Shown: positions 50,797 through 62,208 of the stretch, piece by piece | Position numbering within the stretch: position 1 is the stretch's first letter | Layout: each line of letters begins with the position of its first letter | The notes under the pieces: generated by a model | Told to the model about the DNA's origin: nothing | Databases searched by the model: none | The model's input: only the letters and a program-made list of their open reading frames with translations | Assembly: GCF_048569485.1 (NCBI RefSeq) | Contig: NC_134364.1 | Coordinates: 130,363,089 to 130,427,088 of the forward strand | DNA: 64,000 bases | DNA from: Anomaloglossus baeobatrachus | Lineage: Eukaryota > Chordata > Amphibia > Anura > Aromobatidae | Direction: 5' to 3' | Made by a program: the position numbers and the translations under genes

Positions 50797-51087
50797 CTAC
50801 CTAAACATCATCTTTGGGGCTGGAGAGGGGCAGAGGTAATACCTTGCTCCTTCGCTCACCCATCTCTTTACGTCTAGGGCGAACCACCCCCTCTCTCCGC
50901 AATGCCGGGTATACGTCACCAACTCTCCAGGGTCCAGGTCCCGGTCTGGGTGGCCAACAGGCAAATGGGGGGCCACGTCCCTCCGGGACACGGAGATTTC
51001 GGCCTCCAGGCCCGGCTCATAAATAAAGCCCCACCCCTTCTGGGGGTTAAAGTGCCGGACCTGACCTTGGTACGTCGGGCCCCGCAC
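50797..51087 (-). pseudogene. cold-shock-like domain part of the LTR fossil
   Basis: A 96-codon frame carries GQVRHFNPQKGWGFIYEP near its start and ELVTYTRHCGERGWFALDV later. The pattern GxVxxFNxxKGxGFI, with a closing strand ending in xGxxAxxV, is that of the cold-shock nucleic-acid-binding fold (RNP1-like KGWGFI). It sits toward the 3' end of the element's interior, where polymerase would be expected. Described only as part of the fossil. Confidence 0.65.
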
Positions 51088-51204
51088 CCGGAAAGTGGCG
51101 TTCCTGAGGTGGTCCTTCTCAATGTAGGTCTGGGACAGGACTTCCGCCTTCCTCTTCTCCCGGGCTGCAATCTCCTTGCCCAGCTGGCGCCGATGCCGCT
51201 CCCA

Positions 51205-51924
51205 TTACGGAGCATCTGTGGCCTGCTCCGTGTCTGCCTGCGCAGGAGCTGGGCCCAGCCGGAGTCCCTCCGTGCCGGCTACGACCGACACCTTTGGCAA
51301 TGGAGGGCCCCGCTGTGACATGGCCTGCTCTGCTACCCCGCAGGTGCATCCTTGCTGTGCCTCAGCCGAGGCTGGGAGTTTGGGAGCGGTCAGTGTCTCT
51401 GGCGGTGCTGGCTTCCGGTCGGGGACTGTCTCCGCTGCAGCCGGGTGGATTGCTGGGGCCGTCGTCATCGCGGGCGCTACTTCCTCCGGGACTGATGTCG
51501 TCTGGTTTGCTGCCGGGCTCAGGACCGGAGGAGGCACCTTCCGGTCTTTGTTCTGGCGTGGAGCTGGTACGAGTGTTGGGGCGGTGACTGGCTCGATGCC
51601 GGGTACCACTAGCGTTGCTGGTGGTAGCAGACCAAGCGGGGTGTCGGCAACAGGTGCGGGCGGCGAGGGAGGTAGCGTGGCGGGCAGGGGCAGACCGGGC
51701 CCCTCAACCTGGTCGGCTGGTCCCTGGGGGACATGGAGGAGCTGGTAAGCGACCCACGCCCCTGAGGCTGCCTCCACTTCACGGGCCCGACTGGCTGCAG
51801 CTAACTCTGCCATCTCGGCCGTCCATCGCTTCAGCAAGAAGCTCACCTGAGCCTGGGTCCTGCGGCACATGCGCTCGGTCTGGGCTTCCACCCAATCGGC
51901 TGTTCCGGGCACGGGCTCCTCCAC
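51205..51924 (-). pseudogene. proline-rich (gag-like?) part of the LTR fossil
   Basis: A 239-codon frame starts MEEPVPGTADWVEAQTERM, continues with a likely helical stretch (RRTQAQVSFLLKRWTAEMAE) and then a long Pro/Ala-rich tail. Its position after the 5' LTR suggests a gag-type or accessory product. No zinc knuckle or protease is visible. Fossil part only. Confidence 0.5.
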
Positions 51925-53465
51925 TGCGGGCTTGCCACACTTGTCGGCTATGTTGCGTTGTTGGTGTCCAGGAACAAAAGGGTGGCAGAGTCCTGGAGAC
52001 CCTGCCCTTTATCTGCACGGGTCACATGCTGCAGATTCTTCAAACGCCCCCCCCCCCCCTTGGTCTTTTACCGGCACTCCCCTTTGCGGCTTGTTAGTTT
52101 TGTTTTACGACCTCGGGGTTCACCTTCCGGCCGTGTTTCCAGGGGGCGGGGCTTCAGGTTTTGCGCCCTTTTCTCGGGGAAGAAGACGCTGGGCTGCAGT
52201 TTTCACGCCTAAAAATGGCGGCAAAAATGGCGATTTCTGAAAAGTTTTCAACGGATCACCGCTGACTGTCCAATACAAGGCGCATTTCCACCAGGTAAGT
52301 GGATGGGTAAGTATCCTGTTCGTGACGCCAAGATTTCGGGTGTGCCGCCCCCGTGCCATGCCAGCAGCCGCCGCTGCTCGGTTCCGGACCTTCTGTGGGT
52401 GGTGGCGCGAGGGTTTCCGGACCCGGGGGGTCTCGCGGACACGCCGAAATAAAAGGATGGACGTAGATGTACGGGCTAGGCCGTATTAAGTTTGTGACGC
52501 CACCCACGGTGTGTAGTGAGGTGGGGCACAACCGCTGCTGTTATGGGGCACCCAGGGGAGATGTAGTGGCAGCTGGATGTTAACCCCTCAGTGGGTAGGG
52601 ATGGTTGCCACGGGACCCAGTGTCTCTGGGCAGGGTATGGCTATGGCAAGGGCTGGCGTGCCTGAGCAAGCAGGGGGATGTTTGGTTACTCATAGTAAAT
52701 AAATCACACGAGTCTTTAGGTAAACCAAAGGTGATGGTGGCTGGCTGCTGCGGCCGGTTGCATTCAGGTCCCCCACCCGGGCTGGTGGTAGCTGTCCTTT
52801 TCCTCTGAACTGACCTTGTGTAAGGTGGACTTCCTAGTCTGAAACTCAGGCCACATCCACCCGGGAGCGGACTCCTAAGGAGCCGTGCTCGCAGACGCTG
52901 GACCGTGGGATCTATGGGCCCTGGCGGTGACCTCCTATCCCTTCTATGAGGGACTTTGGGTGGGACAGGACCTCTAGTCCTGACCTCAGTCGGTTAATTA
53001 ACCAGGCTGCTGGCTTCAGGGTCCGAGTACCCCCCTTTGCTCCGGTTTCCTGGTCGGTTCCCCGTGTCGGTCCCGGCGGGCTACAACCCGGTCCACTTCG
53101 GTTCTGCCGAGCCGTCTTCCCGTCTCCTGCTGACGGAGACCACCATCTGCCTCCTAGCCAAGGTACCAGGGCTCCAACCCTGGTCCCGTTCAACTTGAAC
53201 TTCCTCTGCTGGAGCTACACTTAGCTCCAGCCCACACTCCTCTCAACTCGAACTACAAACTTATGTAACTACTTGTTTTTCCCGCCCCGGGCTGTCTAGA
53301 TCCCTGGGTGGGCGTGTCCTCCCGCCTGGTCACGCCCACTGGTGTGCCTGTCTTTCCCTAAGGGGGGGGTGACTAGGGTTTCAGGTTGGCTGTATGTAAC
53401 CTAGGTGAGGGATGGTGTTATGCAGGGGCCTATTTGTGACTACCTGGTTTTGCAAGGGCGTCACA

Positions 53466-53900
53466 CTTACACCGGGGATTACATGTAAAGCTCTGAAAAA
53501 ACGAGAGTCACATCAAATTCCCAACATTAATGAGGGAGTTACTTTGACCTCACGTCTGGCCTGTGGTCCGCCGGTGTCCATCTTTTTTACTCCTCTTTTC
53601 GGACATGCACAAAAGTGCGGTCTGCAACAGTTTTGGTCTCCTTTGAAAATACGGACACTGTAAATCAGAGGCCAAATAGAGTCCGGAGTAACTCTGATGC
53701 CTCATTAGTGAATGGATCTGTTGCGAGTTTTGCCTGAATCACATATTTCAGAGATGTAGATGGAAACCCCGATGTAAGCTCTCAGCATAGAGCACAGGAT
53801 AAATGTGACCTGATCCAAGATAGCATTCAACTCAACCCACAAAAACACAAGTCCCCACTCAGGTCCGTCATCTGTTCATGAAAGTCTAAGGGGCTTCCCT
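53466..53900. other. no recognisable gene
   Basis: Unique-looking intron sequence. ATCAAATTCCCAACATTAAT and neighbouring text resemble dispersed repeats, but I cannot place them. Confidence 0.4.
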
Positions 53901-54810
53901 GTCACTGGTATCATAAAGGCTCTGGGAATAACGCTATGGCTCCCTCCCTCAACAAAGAAATCCAGCAAAATCTACGGTCCCAAACCCAAATGTCCGCCTC
54001 TGTTCTGAGCCCCACAATGTGTCTAAACCACAGATATCGTCCACATGTTTGGCATTGTAGTCAAGAGCGCTTTAGGTGCAGGTTTACAGACGCACAAGCT
54101 GTGTACAATATACGGGCACTACAATGTATTGAGCAATACAAGGGCTTATTTATAATGTTTAATGCTGCAACATTCACTGCACTTGACTACATGGGTGTTT
54201 TCCAGAGACATAATTGTCACTATACTCATTCACACTATAATCATAGATGAGGGGTGTAATTTCCAAAATGTGGTCACTTGAGGGGGTTTCTGCTGATCTG
54301 GCACTTAGGTGGCGGTCTCCATCTGCAGAGCCCCTATTTTAGGAAAATCTGTGCTCCAAAAATCAAATGGCGCTCCTTCCCTCCCGATCGCTGTGGTGCG
54401 GCCAAACAGTACTGTAGATGTGGGGTGTTGCCACATTCAGGAGAAATTGTGTAACACTCGGTGGCCTTTTTTTTTTTTTTTAAAACCTATTCCCCTTGTG
54501 AAAATTGGAAATCTGGAGTTAAAACATGTTAGTAATAAAAATGTAATTATTTCTTGTTCACCGCCCAATAGTATAACATTTGTAGGAACAATGTGCTCAC
54601 TGCACCGCTGGATGAATTCTTTGAGGAGTGTAGTTTGTAGAATGGGGTCACTTGTGGGGGTTTCTGCTCTTCTGGCACCTCAGGGGCTCTGGCAATGTGA
54701 CACCCGCAAACAATTCCAAATAAATCTGCCCCAATATGGCGCTCCTTCTCTTCTTCACTTTGCACTGTACCTCAGTAGTTCTCCTTGACCACATATGGGG
54801 TATTGGAGTA
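53901..54810. repeat. interspersed repeat with an internal ~375-bp direct duplication
   Basis: The block around 54246 (GGTCACTTGAGGGGGTTTCTG, then ATGGCGCTCCTTCCCTCCC) is repeated near 54640 (GGTCACTTGTGGGGGTTTCTG, then ATGGCGCTCCTTCTCTTC) at roughly 70-80% identity. A third partial copy precedes them. This is the common frog repeat family with the motif ATGGCGCTCCTTCCCTTCC; class unresolved. Confidence 0.55.
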
Positions 54811-54814
54811 CTCT

Positions 54815-54950
54815 GTTCATTCTATGGACATCTGTGGTTTGGTTTCTTTGCCTCTGTAAATTGGATGGGTTGTTACCGACATATAAACAGCAGCTTTCTA
54901 AATACATTTAATTAGAAAATTGATGTGTTTAATAGTTATGTCTCACGGTG
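54815..54950 (+). mobile_element. orphan terminal fragment of a Tc1-like element
   Basis: GGATGGGTTGTTACCGACAT, GCAGCTTTCTAAATACATTT and TGATGTGTTTAATAGTTATG match in order, and in forward orientation, the 3' end of the Tc1 family whose reverse complement is at 34900-35030. No coding part remains. It lies about 190 bp upstream of CKS1B exon 3. Confidence 0.6.
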
Positions 54951-55134
54951 TATGTAATATCGCGGGAGGAAAAACACGATATTAAATGTTAGTAGAAAGG
55001 GGGGTACAGGGGGCTCAAGCTAACGGGGGTGGGGGGATGATACCTGCTCTGGAGGTCACACACGGGCCGGCCGGCGGGGCAGACGTGGTCCCGTGCTGCT
55101 TTATATTCAGTGTCTTTTTTCTTCTCTTCCTTAG

Positions 55135-55184
55135 AGCCACATATTCTGTTATTTCGGCGCCCGCTGCCCATGAAGATGATGTAG
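55135..55184 (+). CDS. cks1b: CKS1B exon 3 and stop
   Basis: After a pyrimidine-rich acceptor (TTCTCTTCCTTAG ending at 55134) the exon completes the split Glu codon and reads EPHILLFRRPLPMKMM then TAG. EPHILLFRRPLP is identical to human CKS1B and forms the last beta strand with the exchange hinge HEPEPH. The tail differs: human ends KKPKK, here MKMM, one residue shorter. The tail lies outside the folded core and is the least conserved part of the family. The 23.2-kb intron between exons 2 and 3 is filled by arrays and mobile elements. The exon is too short to appear as a long frame and was found by matching codons to the protein. Confidence 0.92.
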
Positions 55185-55360
55185 TCACCAGTGCCCCTGC
55201 GTCCTGCGACCTCCAGCACCTTCTCCTGCAGTGCAGACCGCTGCTCCTATTTATATACTGTCCATATTTACCTGTACTGTCTGTATCTGTGTCCTGTCCA
55301 TCAGACTGTCGCGCTGTAATATACCGCACCGCAATAAAAGCCTTGTTTTACCGCTGCGCC
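55185..55360 (+). terminator. cks1b: CKS1B 3' UTR with polyadenylation signal
   Basis: AATAAA at 55333-55338, about 150 nt after the stop codon, followed by a T/G-rich stretch (CCTTGTTTTACC). Cleavage is expected near 55350-55365, just before the 62-bp array. Confidence 0.7.
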
Positions 55361-55374
55361 TGTTAATACGGAAA

Positions 55375-56385
55375 AGGGAGGTCGCATGACTACTCCTGAC
55401 ACCAGAGATCCCCTCACCTTTCTAGAAGAAGCTCCAGATATGATCACATGACCTGTCCTGACCCCAGAGATCTCCTCGCCTTTCTAGAAGAAGCTCCAGA
55501 TATGATCACATGACCTGTCCTGACCCCAGAGATCCCCTCACCTTTCTAGAAGAAGCTCCAGATATGATCACATGACCTGTCCTGACCCCAGAGATCCCCT
55601 CACCTTTCTAGAAGAAGCTCCAGATATGATCACATGACCTGTCCTGACACCAGAGATCCCCTCACCTTTCTAGAAGCTCCAGATATGATCACATGACCTG
55701 TGCTGACACCAGAGATCCCCCTCACCTTTCTAGAAGAAGCTCCAGATATGATCACATGACCTGTCCTGACACCAGAGATCCCCTCACCTTTCTAGAAGAA
55801 GCTCCAGATATGATCACATGACCTGTCCTGACACCAGAGATCCCCTCACCTTTCTAGAAGAAGGTCCAGATATGATCACATGACCTTTCCTGACCCCAGA
55901 GATCTCCTCACCTTTCTAGAAGAAGCTCCAGATATGATCACATGACCTTTCCTGACCCCAGAGATCTCCTCGCCTTTCTAGAAGAAGCTCCAGATATGAA
56001 CACATGACCTGTCCTGACTCCAGAGATCCCCTCACCTTTCTAGAAGAAGCTCCAGATATGATCACATGACCTTTCCTGACCCCAGAGATCTCCTCGCCTT
56101 TCTAGAAGAAGCTCCAGATATAATCACATGACCTGTCCTGACACCAGAGATCCCCTCACCTTTCTAGAAGAAGCTCCAGATATGATCACATGACCTTTCC
56201 TGACCCCAGAGATCTCCTCGCCTTTCTAGAAGAAGCTCCAGATATGATCACATGACCTTTCCTGACCCCAGAGATCTCCGCCTTTCTAGAAGAAGCTCCA
56301 GATATGATCACATGACCTGTCCTGACAACAGAGATCACCTGATCTTTCTGTAAGAAGCTCCAGATATGATCATATGCCTTTTCTA
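55375..56385. repeat. 62-bp minisatellite downstream of CKS1B
   Basis: About 16 units of 62 bp containing CCAGAGATCCCCTCACCTTT, CTAGAAGAAGCTCCAGATAT and GATCACATGACCTGTCCTGA. Units alternate CCCCTCACC and CTCCTCGCC, and GTCCT and TTCCT. The array decays at its right end. Confidence 0.94.
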
Positions 56386-56980
56386 GTAGCTTTAGGTGTT
56401 GTCACGGGGTCCTTCTCTGGTATTAATCAATCAACAGAGCGAGAGATGAGTGAACGATCTGAAGAACCTTTTTTCCATGCAAAGCAGAAGGTCCATAAAA
56501 TAATCCACCACACATGGTAAAATAGTCCAGGAAGATGGACACAGCCCAGTAATGGGATAAATGCCCGGGAGATGGGTGTCACAATCCTCCCACAGTCTAT
56601 TCCATTGTAATGAGGGCTTCTCCAGGTCTCTCTGGGGCGCTGGCAGTAGCATCAGTGTCCCACAAAAGATGAATCTTAGTGCTTCTGACTTGTCCTTCTC
56701 AGGCCCCCTCCTCATATCCAGGGTTAAGCACACAGGTAGGCTGGTTTTTCATCCCCCCCCACCTCCCACACATAGGGATGCAGGCACTACAGGGGTGATT
56801 CTCAGCATTTGGAGAGCAGAGGAGTCATGGATGGACAGTCAGCAAATGTCAGCAGAGGTTCATAGAGAGGCACAGACACATCCAGGCTGCAGGTGGTAAC
56901 TGAGCTAATATATGGACATAGTCAAAATAATACCCAACCCACCATATCACACCATTTGTGTTCTCCCGTGATAAGTCAAG
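56386..56980. other. no gene recognised; possible interspersed repeat
   Basis: TGTCACGGGGTCCTTCTCTG at 56399 and neighbouring sequence look like one end of a dispersed element, but there is no partner end and no meaningful open frame. Nothing else found. Confidence 0.35.
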
Positions 56981-56982
56981 TA

Positions 56983-57090
56983 TAAGGCCTCCTTCACACA
57001 TCTGTGTTTTTGGTACATGTGGTGTCCGTTTTCACACGTACGGGACACACAGTCATACTCATACCAGTTAAAATCGATAGGGATCCTCAC
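56983..57090. mobile_element. Harbinger-type MITE fragment
   Basis: TAAGGCCTCCTTCACACATC followed by TGTTTTTGGTACATGTGGTG is the start of a common frog MITE with Harbinger-like ends. Only about 100 bp are clear before it gives way to a Tc1 fragment. Confidence 0.45.
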
Positions 57091-57265
57091 ACCTGTCTAC
57101 ACACTCAATCATTCACACTCCAACCTCTCCACCATGGCCAAGACCAAAGAGCTGTCTAAGGACAACAGGCCAAAATTGTAGACCTGCACAAGGCTGGAAT
57201 GGGCTATAGGCAAGCAGCTGGGTGAGAAGGCAACAACTGTTGGCGCAATTATTGGAAAACCTAAA
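57091..57265 (+). mobile_element. Tc1 transposase 5' fragment
   Basis: The leader ACTCCAACCTCTCCACC and ATG (57134) are followed by codons for MAKTKELSKD, then a frame change, then traces of KIVDLHKAGMGYR and GEKATTVGAII in other frames. This is the N-terminal helix-turn-helix of a Tc1 family distinct from the two larger copies. It ends abruptly near 57265 and is non-functional. Confidence 0.7.
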
Positions 57266-57945
57266 ATGAGTATATTATAGATATACGTATTCCTTAATCT
57301 TATTACACTCCCTCCAGAAAAGGACAGCAATGTTAGAGGAGATACTGGGCAAACACAACTATATAATAGGGAATTTAGAACTGAACATTGAGACCATTAG
57401 GTTTAAGAGAATTTAATTTCATTCTCCAATTCTATGCGTTTTAATAATCGGATTCTATCTCCCCCTCTTCTTTGTCATGGAATATGATCAATTATTCTGA
57501 ATCTTAATGTGTGTTTTTTTTTCTCTTTTCATCTACCGGGTTAGTAATAGGGGTGTAGATGCCTCTCCATTACTAATACCAGAGCTGGATGCCAGCTGAC
57601 ACCAACCCCAAAAGTATTACCACAATGGCCACAGCACCAGGGTAATTTGGAAGAGCCAGGCAAAGCACCAGAATTGGAATCAAATGGATGCACCACTTCT
57701 GGGGCGACTGTGGGCTGCTATTTTTAGTCTGGGAAGGGCCAAATAACCATGGGCCTTCCCAGCCTGATAACACCAGCATCTAGCTGCCTGCCTTACCTTG
57801 GCTGCTTATCAAAAATTATTTTTTTTAAAAAAACTATCTATTTGGTTAGATAGCTGTACAAGTTGTGTAGCTAAGGATTTATATCTTTCTCTATCTTTGC
57901 ACATCTTTAACACATAAAAACCATTCCTTTTAGTATCATGCGATA
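57266..57945. other. unique or unclassified repeat sequence
   Basis: The segment at about 57540-57785 (GGTTAGTAATAGGGGTGTAG, CCACAATGGCCACAGCACCA, GGGCCTTCCCAGCCTGATAA) resembles a dispersed vertebrate repeat I cannot name. The remainder is AT-rich without features. Confidence 0.4.
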
Positions 57946-59050
57946 TTTCCAGTACATGTAACACTGATGGCACACACATAGACACGGATGACACACACAT
58001 AGATATGAATGACGCACACTGATGTCACATGAACACTCGGAAGACATACAAGCACAGAAAATTGACACGTACACACGACACAAGTACACAGAAAAATGAC
58101 ATACACGGATGACACACATGGATATCACATATGAACACATGAATGACACGCACAAACGGATGTCATATGTACACAAGGATGTCACAGATGATACACACGT
58201 ACTCAATGGTGACACACTTAGATATGGATGATACATGTACAAATGAAAGTCACGCGTCCACACGGATGGTCTACGGACGACACATAAGTACATACGGATG
58301 ACACGTAGATATGGATGACACACACGTACACGCGGATGACACATACGCAGGGATAACAAATTACATACAGATGGCAAGAGGAAACACACGGATGACACGC
58401 GCATAGATCACGTGCGGACACAAATGATGCGTGTACACATGGATAACATGCGTACATAAAGACAAACACGGATGACACACACACATGGATGACGCACAAG
58501 CACATGGACGGTATGCACGTACACAAGGATGGAACGCATGTACACACAGACGACATGCACATGAACACGGATGGCACGCATGTACACAGATGGTACATCC
58601 GATAGCACGCGCACACGGAAGACACGCATGTACACAAGATGGTACATCCGATAGCACGCGCACACGGAAGACACGCATGTACACACAGATGGTACATCCG
58701 ATAGCACGCGCACACGGAAGACACACATGTACACAAGATGGTACATCCGATAGCACGCGCACACGGAAGACACGCATGTACACACAGATGGTACATCCGA
58801 TAGCACGCGCACACGGAAGACACGCATGTACACACAGATGGTACACTCCGAAGGCATGGACGTGCCCACGGACGACACACACACGGATGGTACATTCCGA
58901 TGGCACGCACACACGGAAGACACGCATGTACATACAGATGGTACACTCCGAAGGCATGGACATGCCCACGGACGACACACACACGGATGGTACATTCCGA
59001 TGGCACGCACACACGGATGATAAAGCACGTGCACACAGATGTACAAAACG
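57946..59050. repeat. irregular ACACGGATGAC repeats leading to a 49/50- and 100-bp array
   Basis: Loose repeats of ACACGGATGACACACA-type words fill 57946-58555. From 58556 to about 58850 there are units of 49-50 bp with GATGGTACATCCGATAGCAC and GCGCACACGGAAGACACGCA. Then two units of about 100 bp add GGCATGGACGTGCCCACGGA. The - strand frames rich in Cys, Val and Ser are artefacts. Confidence 0.85.
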
Positions 59051-59099
59051 GACTGTGCAACACGTGCATTATTTCAAAGTAGGTGGGAGATGGGCCTAA

Positions 59100-59290
59100 G
59101 TAACACAGCGGAACTGTCCATGACGGGAGTCTTTTCCCGGGGAACGCTTTAGATGTGCACACGGTAAACATAACGTGACGAGGCCTTTTCAGAGTGACAG
59201 GTGGCTGAACCAATGAGACAATGATAGGGGCGGGACCTGTGTGACACCGACAGGAACTGCCGTCGTAGAAGATCCCGGAAGTAGGTGAGA
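59100..59290 (+). promoter_or_regulatory. candidate promoter and first exon of a downstream gene
   Basis: A short unique, relatively CpG-rich block between two arrays contains CCAAT (59212-59216), GGGGCGGG (about 59227-59234), then CCCGGAAGTAG directly followed by GTGAG (about 59283), that is an ETS site next to a possible splice donor. No ATG-started frame of interest precedes it. In human FLAD1 follows CKS1B on the same strand, but nothing here identifies the gene. Confidence 0.3.
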
Positions 59291-59354
59291 AAAACGTGCG
59301 GCACCCACTATACACACGGGGTCTACACCGAGCTGAGCACACTGCATGCGGGCT

Positions 59355-60610
59355 GGACCAGTACATATATACTGACTGTATACAGCATCTGTACACTAGA
59401 TACTGACTGTATACAGCCCCTGTACATACATACTTACTGTATACAGCCCCTGTACACTATATACTGACTGTATACAGCCCCTGTACATATATACTGACTG
59501 TATACAGCCCCTGTACATACATACTTACTGTATACAGCCCCTGTACACTATATACTGACTGTATACAGCCCCTGTACATATATACTGACTGTATACAGCC
59601 CCTGTACATATATACTGACTGTATACAGCATCTGTACATATATACTGACTGTATACAGCATCTGTACATATATACTGACTGTATACAGCATCTGTACACT
59701 AGATACTGACTGTATACAGCCCCTGTACACTATATACTGACTGTATACAGCCCCTGTACACTATATACTGACTGTATACAGCCCCTGTACACTATATACT
59801 GACTGTATACAGCCCCTGTACATATATACTGACTATACAGCCCCTGTACATATATACTGACTGTATACAGCCCCTGTACACTATATACTGACTGTATACA
59901 GCCCCTGTACATACATACTGACTGTATACAGCCCCTGCACACTATATACTGACTGTATACAGCCCCTGTACATATATACTGACTGTATACAGCATCTGTA
60001 CACTATATACTGACTGTATACAGCCCCTGTACATATATACTGACTGTATACAGCCCCTGTACACTATATACTGACTGTATACAGCATCTGTACACTATAT
60101 ACTGACTGTATACAGCCCACGTACACTATATACTGACTGTATACAGCCCCTGTACATATATACTGACTGTATACAGCCCCTGTACATATATACTGACTGT
60201 ATACAGCCCCTGTACACTATATAGTGACTGTATACAGCCCCTGTACACTATATACTGACTGTATACAGCCCCTGTACATATATACTGTCTGTATACAGCC
60301 CCTGTACACTATATACTGACTGTATACAGCCCCTGTACACTATATACTGACTGTATACAGCCCCTGTACATTATATACTGACTGTATACAGCCCCTGTAC
60401 ACTATATACTGACTGTATACAGCCCCTGTACATATATACTGACTGTATACAGCATCTGTACACTATATACTGACTGTATACAGCCCCTGTACACTATATA
60501 CTGACTGTATACAGCCCCTGTACACTATATACTGACTGTATACAGCCCCTGTACACTATATACTGACTGTATACAGCCCCTGTACACTATATACTGACTG
60601 TATACAGCCC
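59355..60610. repeat. 30/31-bp minisatellite
   Basis: About 41 units containing ACTGACTGTATACAGCCCCT, joined either by GTACACTATAT (31 bp) or GTACATATAT (30 bp). Occasional units have AGCATCTG in place of AGCCCCTG. GTATAC and TATATA make each unit locally self-complementary. Confidence 0.94.
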
Positions 60611-60814
60611 ATCAGCAAAAACAAGAGAACAAGAAGTATACATAGCGTGCAAATATTTTTATTAGAATAATAATCAAATTTAGTACAAGTGACAAAAGTA
60701 TCAAAACGTCAGACACAAAAGAAAAGGACAGTGACCATGTAATACACAAACTGCATAGGACCAACTCCATGTTGTTGAAAAAGAATCCAGGACTGTACTA
60801 TACATGTAAATATA
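60611..60814. other. unique sequence left of the Tc1 insertion
   Basis: AT-rich sequence with TTTTTATTAGAATAATAATC and CATAGGACCAACTCCATGTT. Nothing identified. It probably continues with 62423-62796 across the Tc1 insertion. Confidence 0.4.
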
Positions 60815-61026
60815 CAGTGCCTTGCAAAAGTATTCACCCCTTTGAACTTTTCAACCTTTTCCCACATTTCAGGCTTCAAACATAAAGATAAAAATGTTAA
60901 TGTTCTGGTGAAGAATCAACAACAAGTGACACAATTGTGACGATGAATGATATTTATTGCTTATTTTAAACTTTTATAAAAAATAAATAACTGAAAATTG
61001 GGGCGTGCAATATTATTCATCCCCTG
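60815..61026. repeat. left terminal inverted repeat of the Tc1 transposon
   Basis: Pairs with 62209-62420. The outer 20 bases and the inner GGGGCGTGCAATATTATTCA blocks are both conserved. The long TIR suggests the IR/DR subtype with two transposase sites per end. Confidence 0.9.
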
Positions 61027-62208
61027 TAAGTTAATCCTCTGTAGTGCCCCCTTTTGCTGCGATTTCAGCTGCAGTCTCTTGGGGTATGGGTCTATCAGTT
61101 TTGCACATGGAGAGACTGAAATTCTCGCCCATTCTTCCTTTGTAAACAGCTGGAGCTGAGTGAGGTTGGATGGAGGCGTTTGTGAACAGCAGTTTTCAGC
61201 TCTTTCCACAGATTCTCGATTGGGTTCAGGTCTGGACTGTGACTTGGCCATTCTCACACCTGGATACATTTATTTGTGATCCATTCCATTGTAGATTTTG
61301 CTTTATGTTTGGGATCATTGTCATATTGGAAGACAAATCTCCGTCGTAGTCTCAGGTCTTTTGCAGACTCCAACAGGTTTTCTTCAAGAATGGTCCTGTA
61401 TTTGGCTCCATCCATCTTCCCATCAATTTTAACCGTCTTCCCTGTCCCTGCTGAAGAAAAGCAGGCCCAAACCATGATGCTGCCACCACCGTGTTTGACA
61501 GTGGGGATGGTGTATTCAGGGTGATGAGCTGTGTTGCTGTTACATATCGTTTGGCATTGTGCCCAAATAGTTTGATTTTGGTTTCATCTGAGCAGAGCAC
61601 CTTCCTCCACATGTTTGGTGTCCTCCAGGCGGCTGGTGTCAAACTTTAAACAACACTTTTTATGGATATCTTTGAGAAATGGCTTTCTTCTTGCCACTCC
61701 TCCATAAAGGCCAGATTTGTGCAGTGACTGATTGTTGTGCTATGGACAGACTCTCCCACCTCAGCTGTAGATCTCTGCAGATCATCCAGGGGGATCATGG
61801 GCCTCTTGGCTGCATCTCTGATCAGTCTTCTCCTTGTGTGAGATGATAGTTTGGATGGACGGCCGGGTCTTGGTAGATTTGCAGTGGTATGATTCTCCTT
61901 CCATTTCAATATGATCACTTGCACAGGGCTTCTTGGGATGTTTAAAGTTTTGGAAATCTTTTTGTAACCAAACTCGGCTTTAAACTTCTCCACAACAGTA
62001 TCCAGGAGCTGCCTGTTGTGTTCCTTGGTCTTCATGATGCTCTCTGCACTTTACACAGATCACTGAGCCTATCACAGAGCAGGGGCATTTATACGGAGAC
62101 TTGATTACACACAGGGGCTTATATTTATCATCATCAGTCATTTAGGACAACATTGGATCATTCAGAGATCCTCAATGACCTTCTGGAGTGAGTTTGCTGC
62201 ACTGATAG

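Larger units (their letters stand above)
49040..53465 (-). mobile_element. old non-autonomous LTR retroelement fossil
   Basis: Two direct copies of about 1.13 kb (49040-50172 and 52341-53465) both start TGTGCCGCC and end GGGCGTCACA on the + strand, that is TG...CA. Next to the left copy, on the - strand, is a polypurine tract (AAGGGGGAA, about 50173-50182). Beside the right copy is TGGCGTCACGAACAGGAT, shaped like a tRNA primer site resembling the Lys type. So the element reads on the - strand. The 2.2-kb interior has no polymerase, protease or integrase; it holds a proline-rich frame and a cold-shock-like domain. LTR copies differ by roughly 15% by eye plus indels, so the insertion is old. 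It is broken, with a small number of breaks. Superfamily cannot be fixed without a polymerase. Confidence 0.8.

Noticed and set aside
50305-52240. + strand frames of 120-190 codons across the LTR-element interior
   Set aside because: They are shadows of the - strand fossil frames; the element's polypurine tract and primer site fix the orientation as -.
57809-59396. Cys-rich - strand frames resembling receptor or metallothionein-like proteins
   Set aside because: They are periodic translation of the ACACGGATGAC and 49/50-100-bp arrays.
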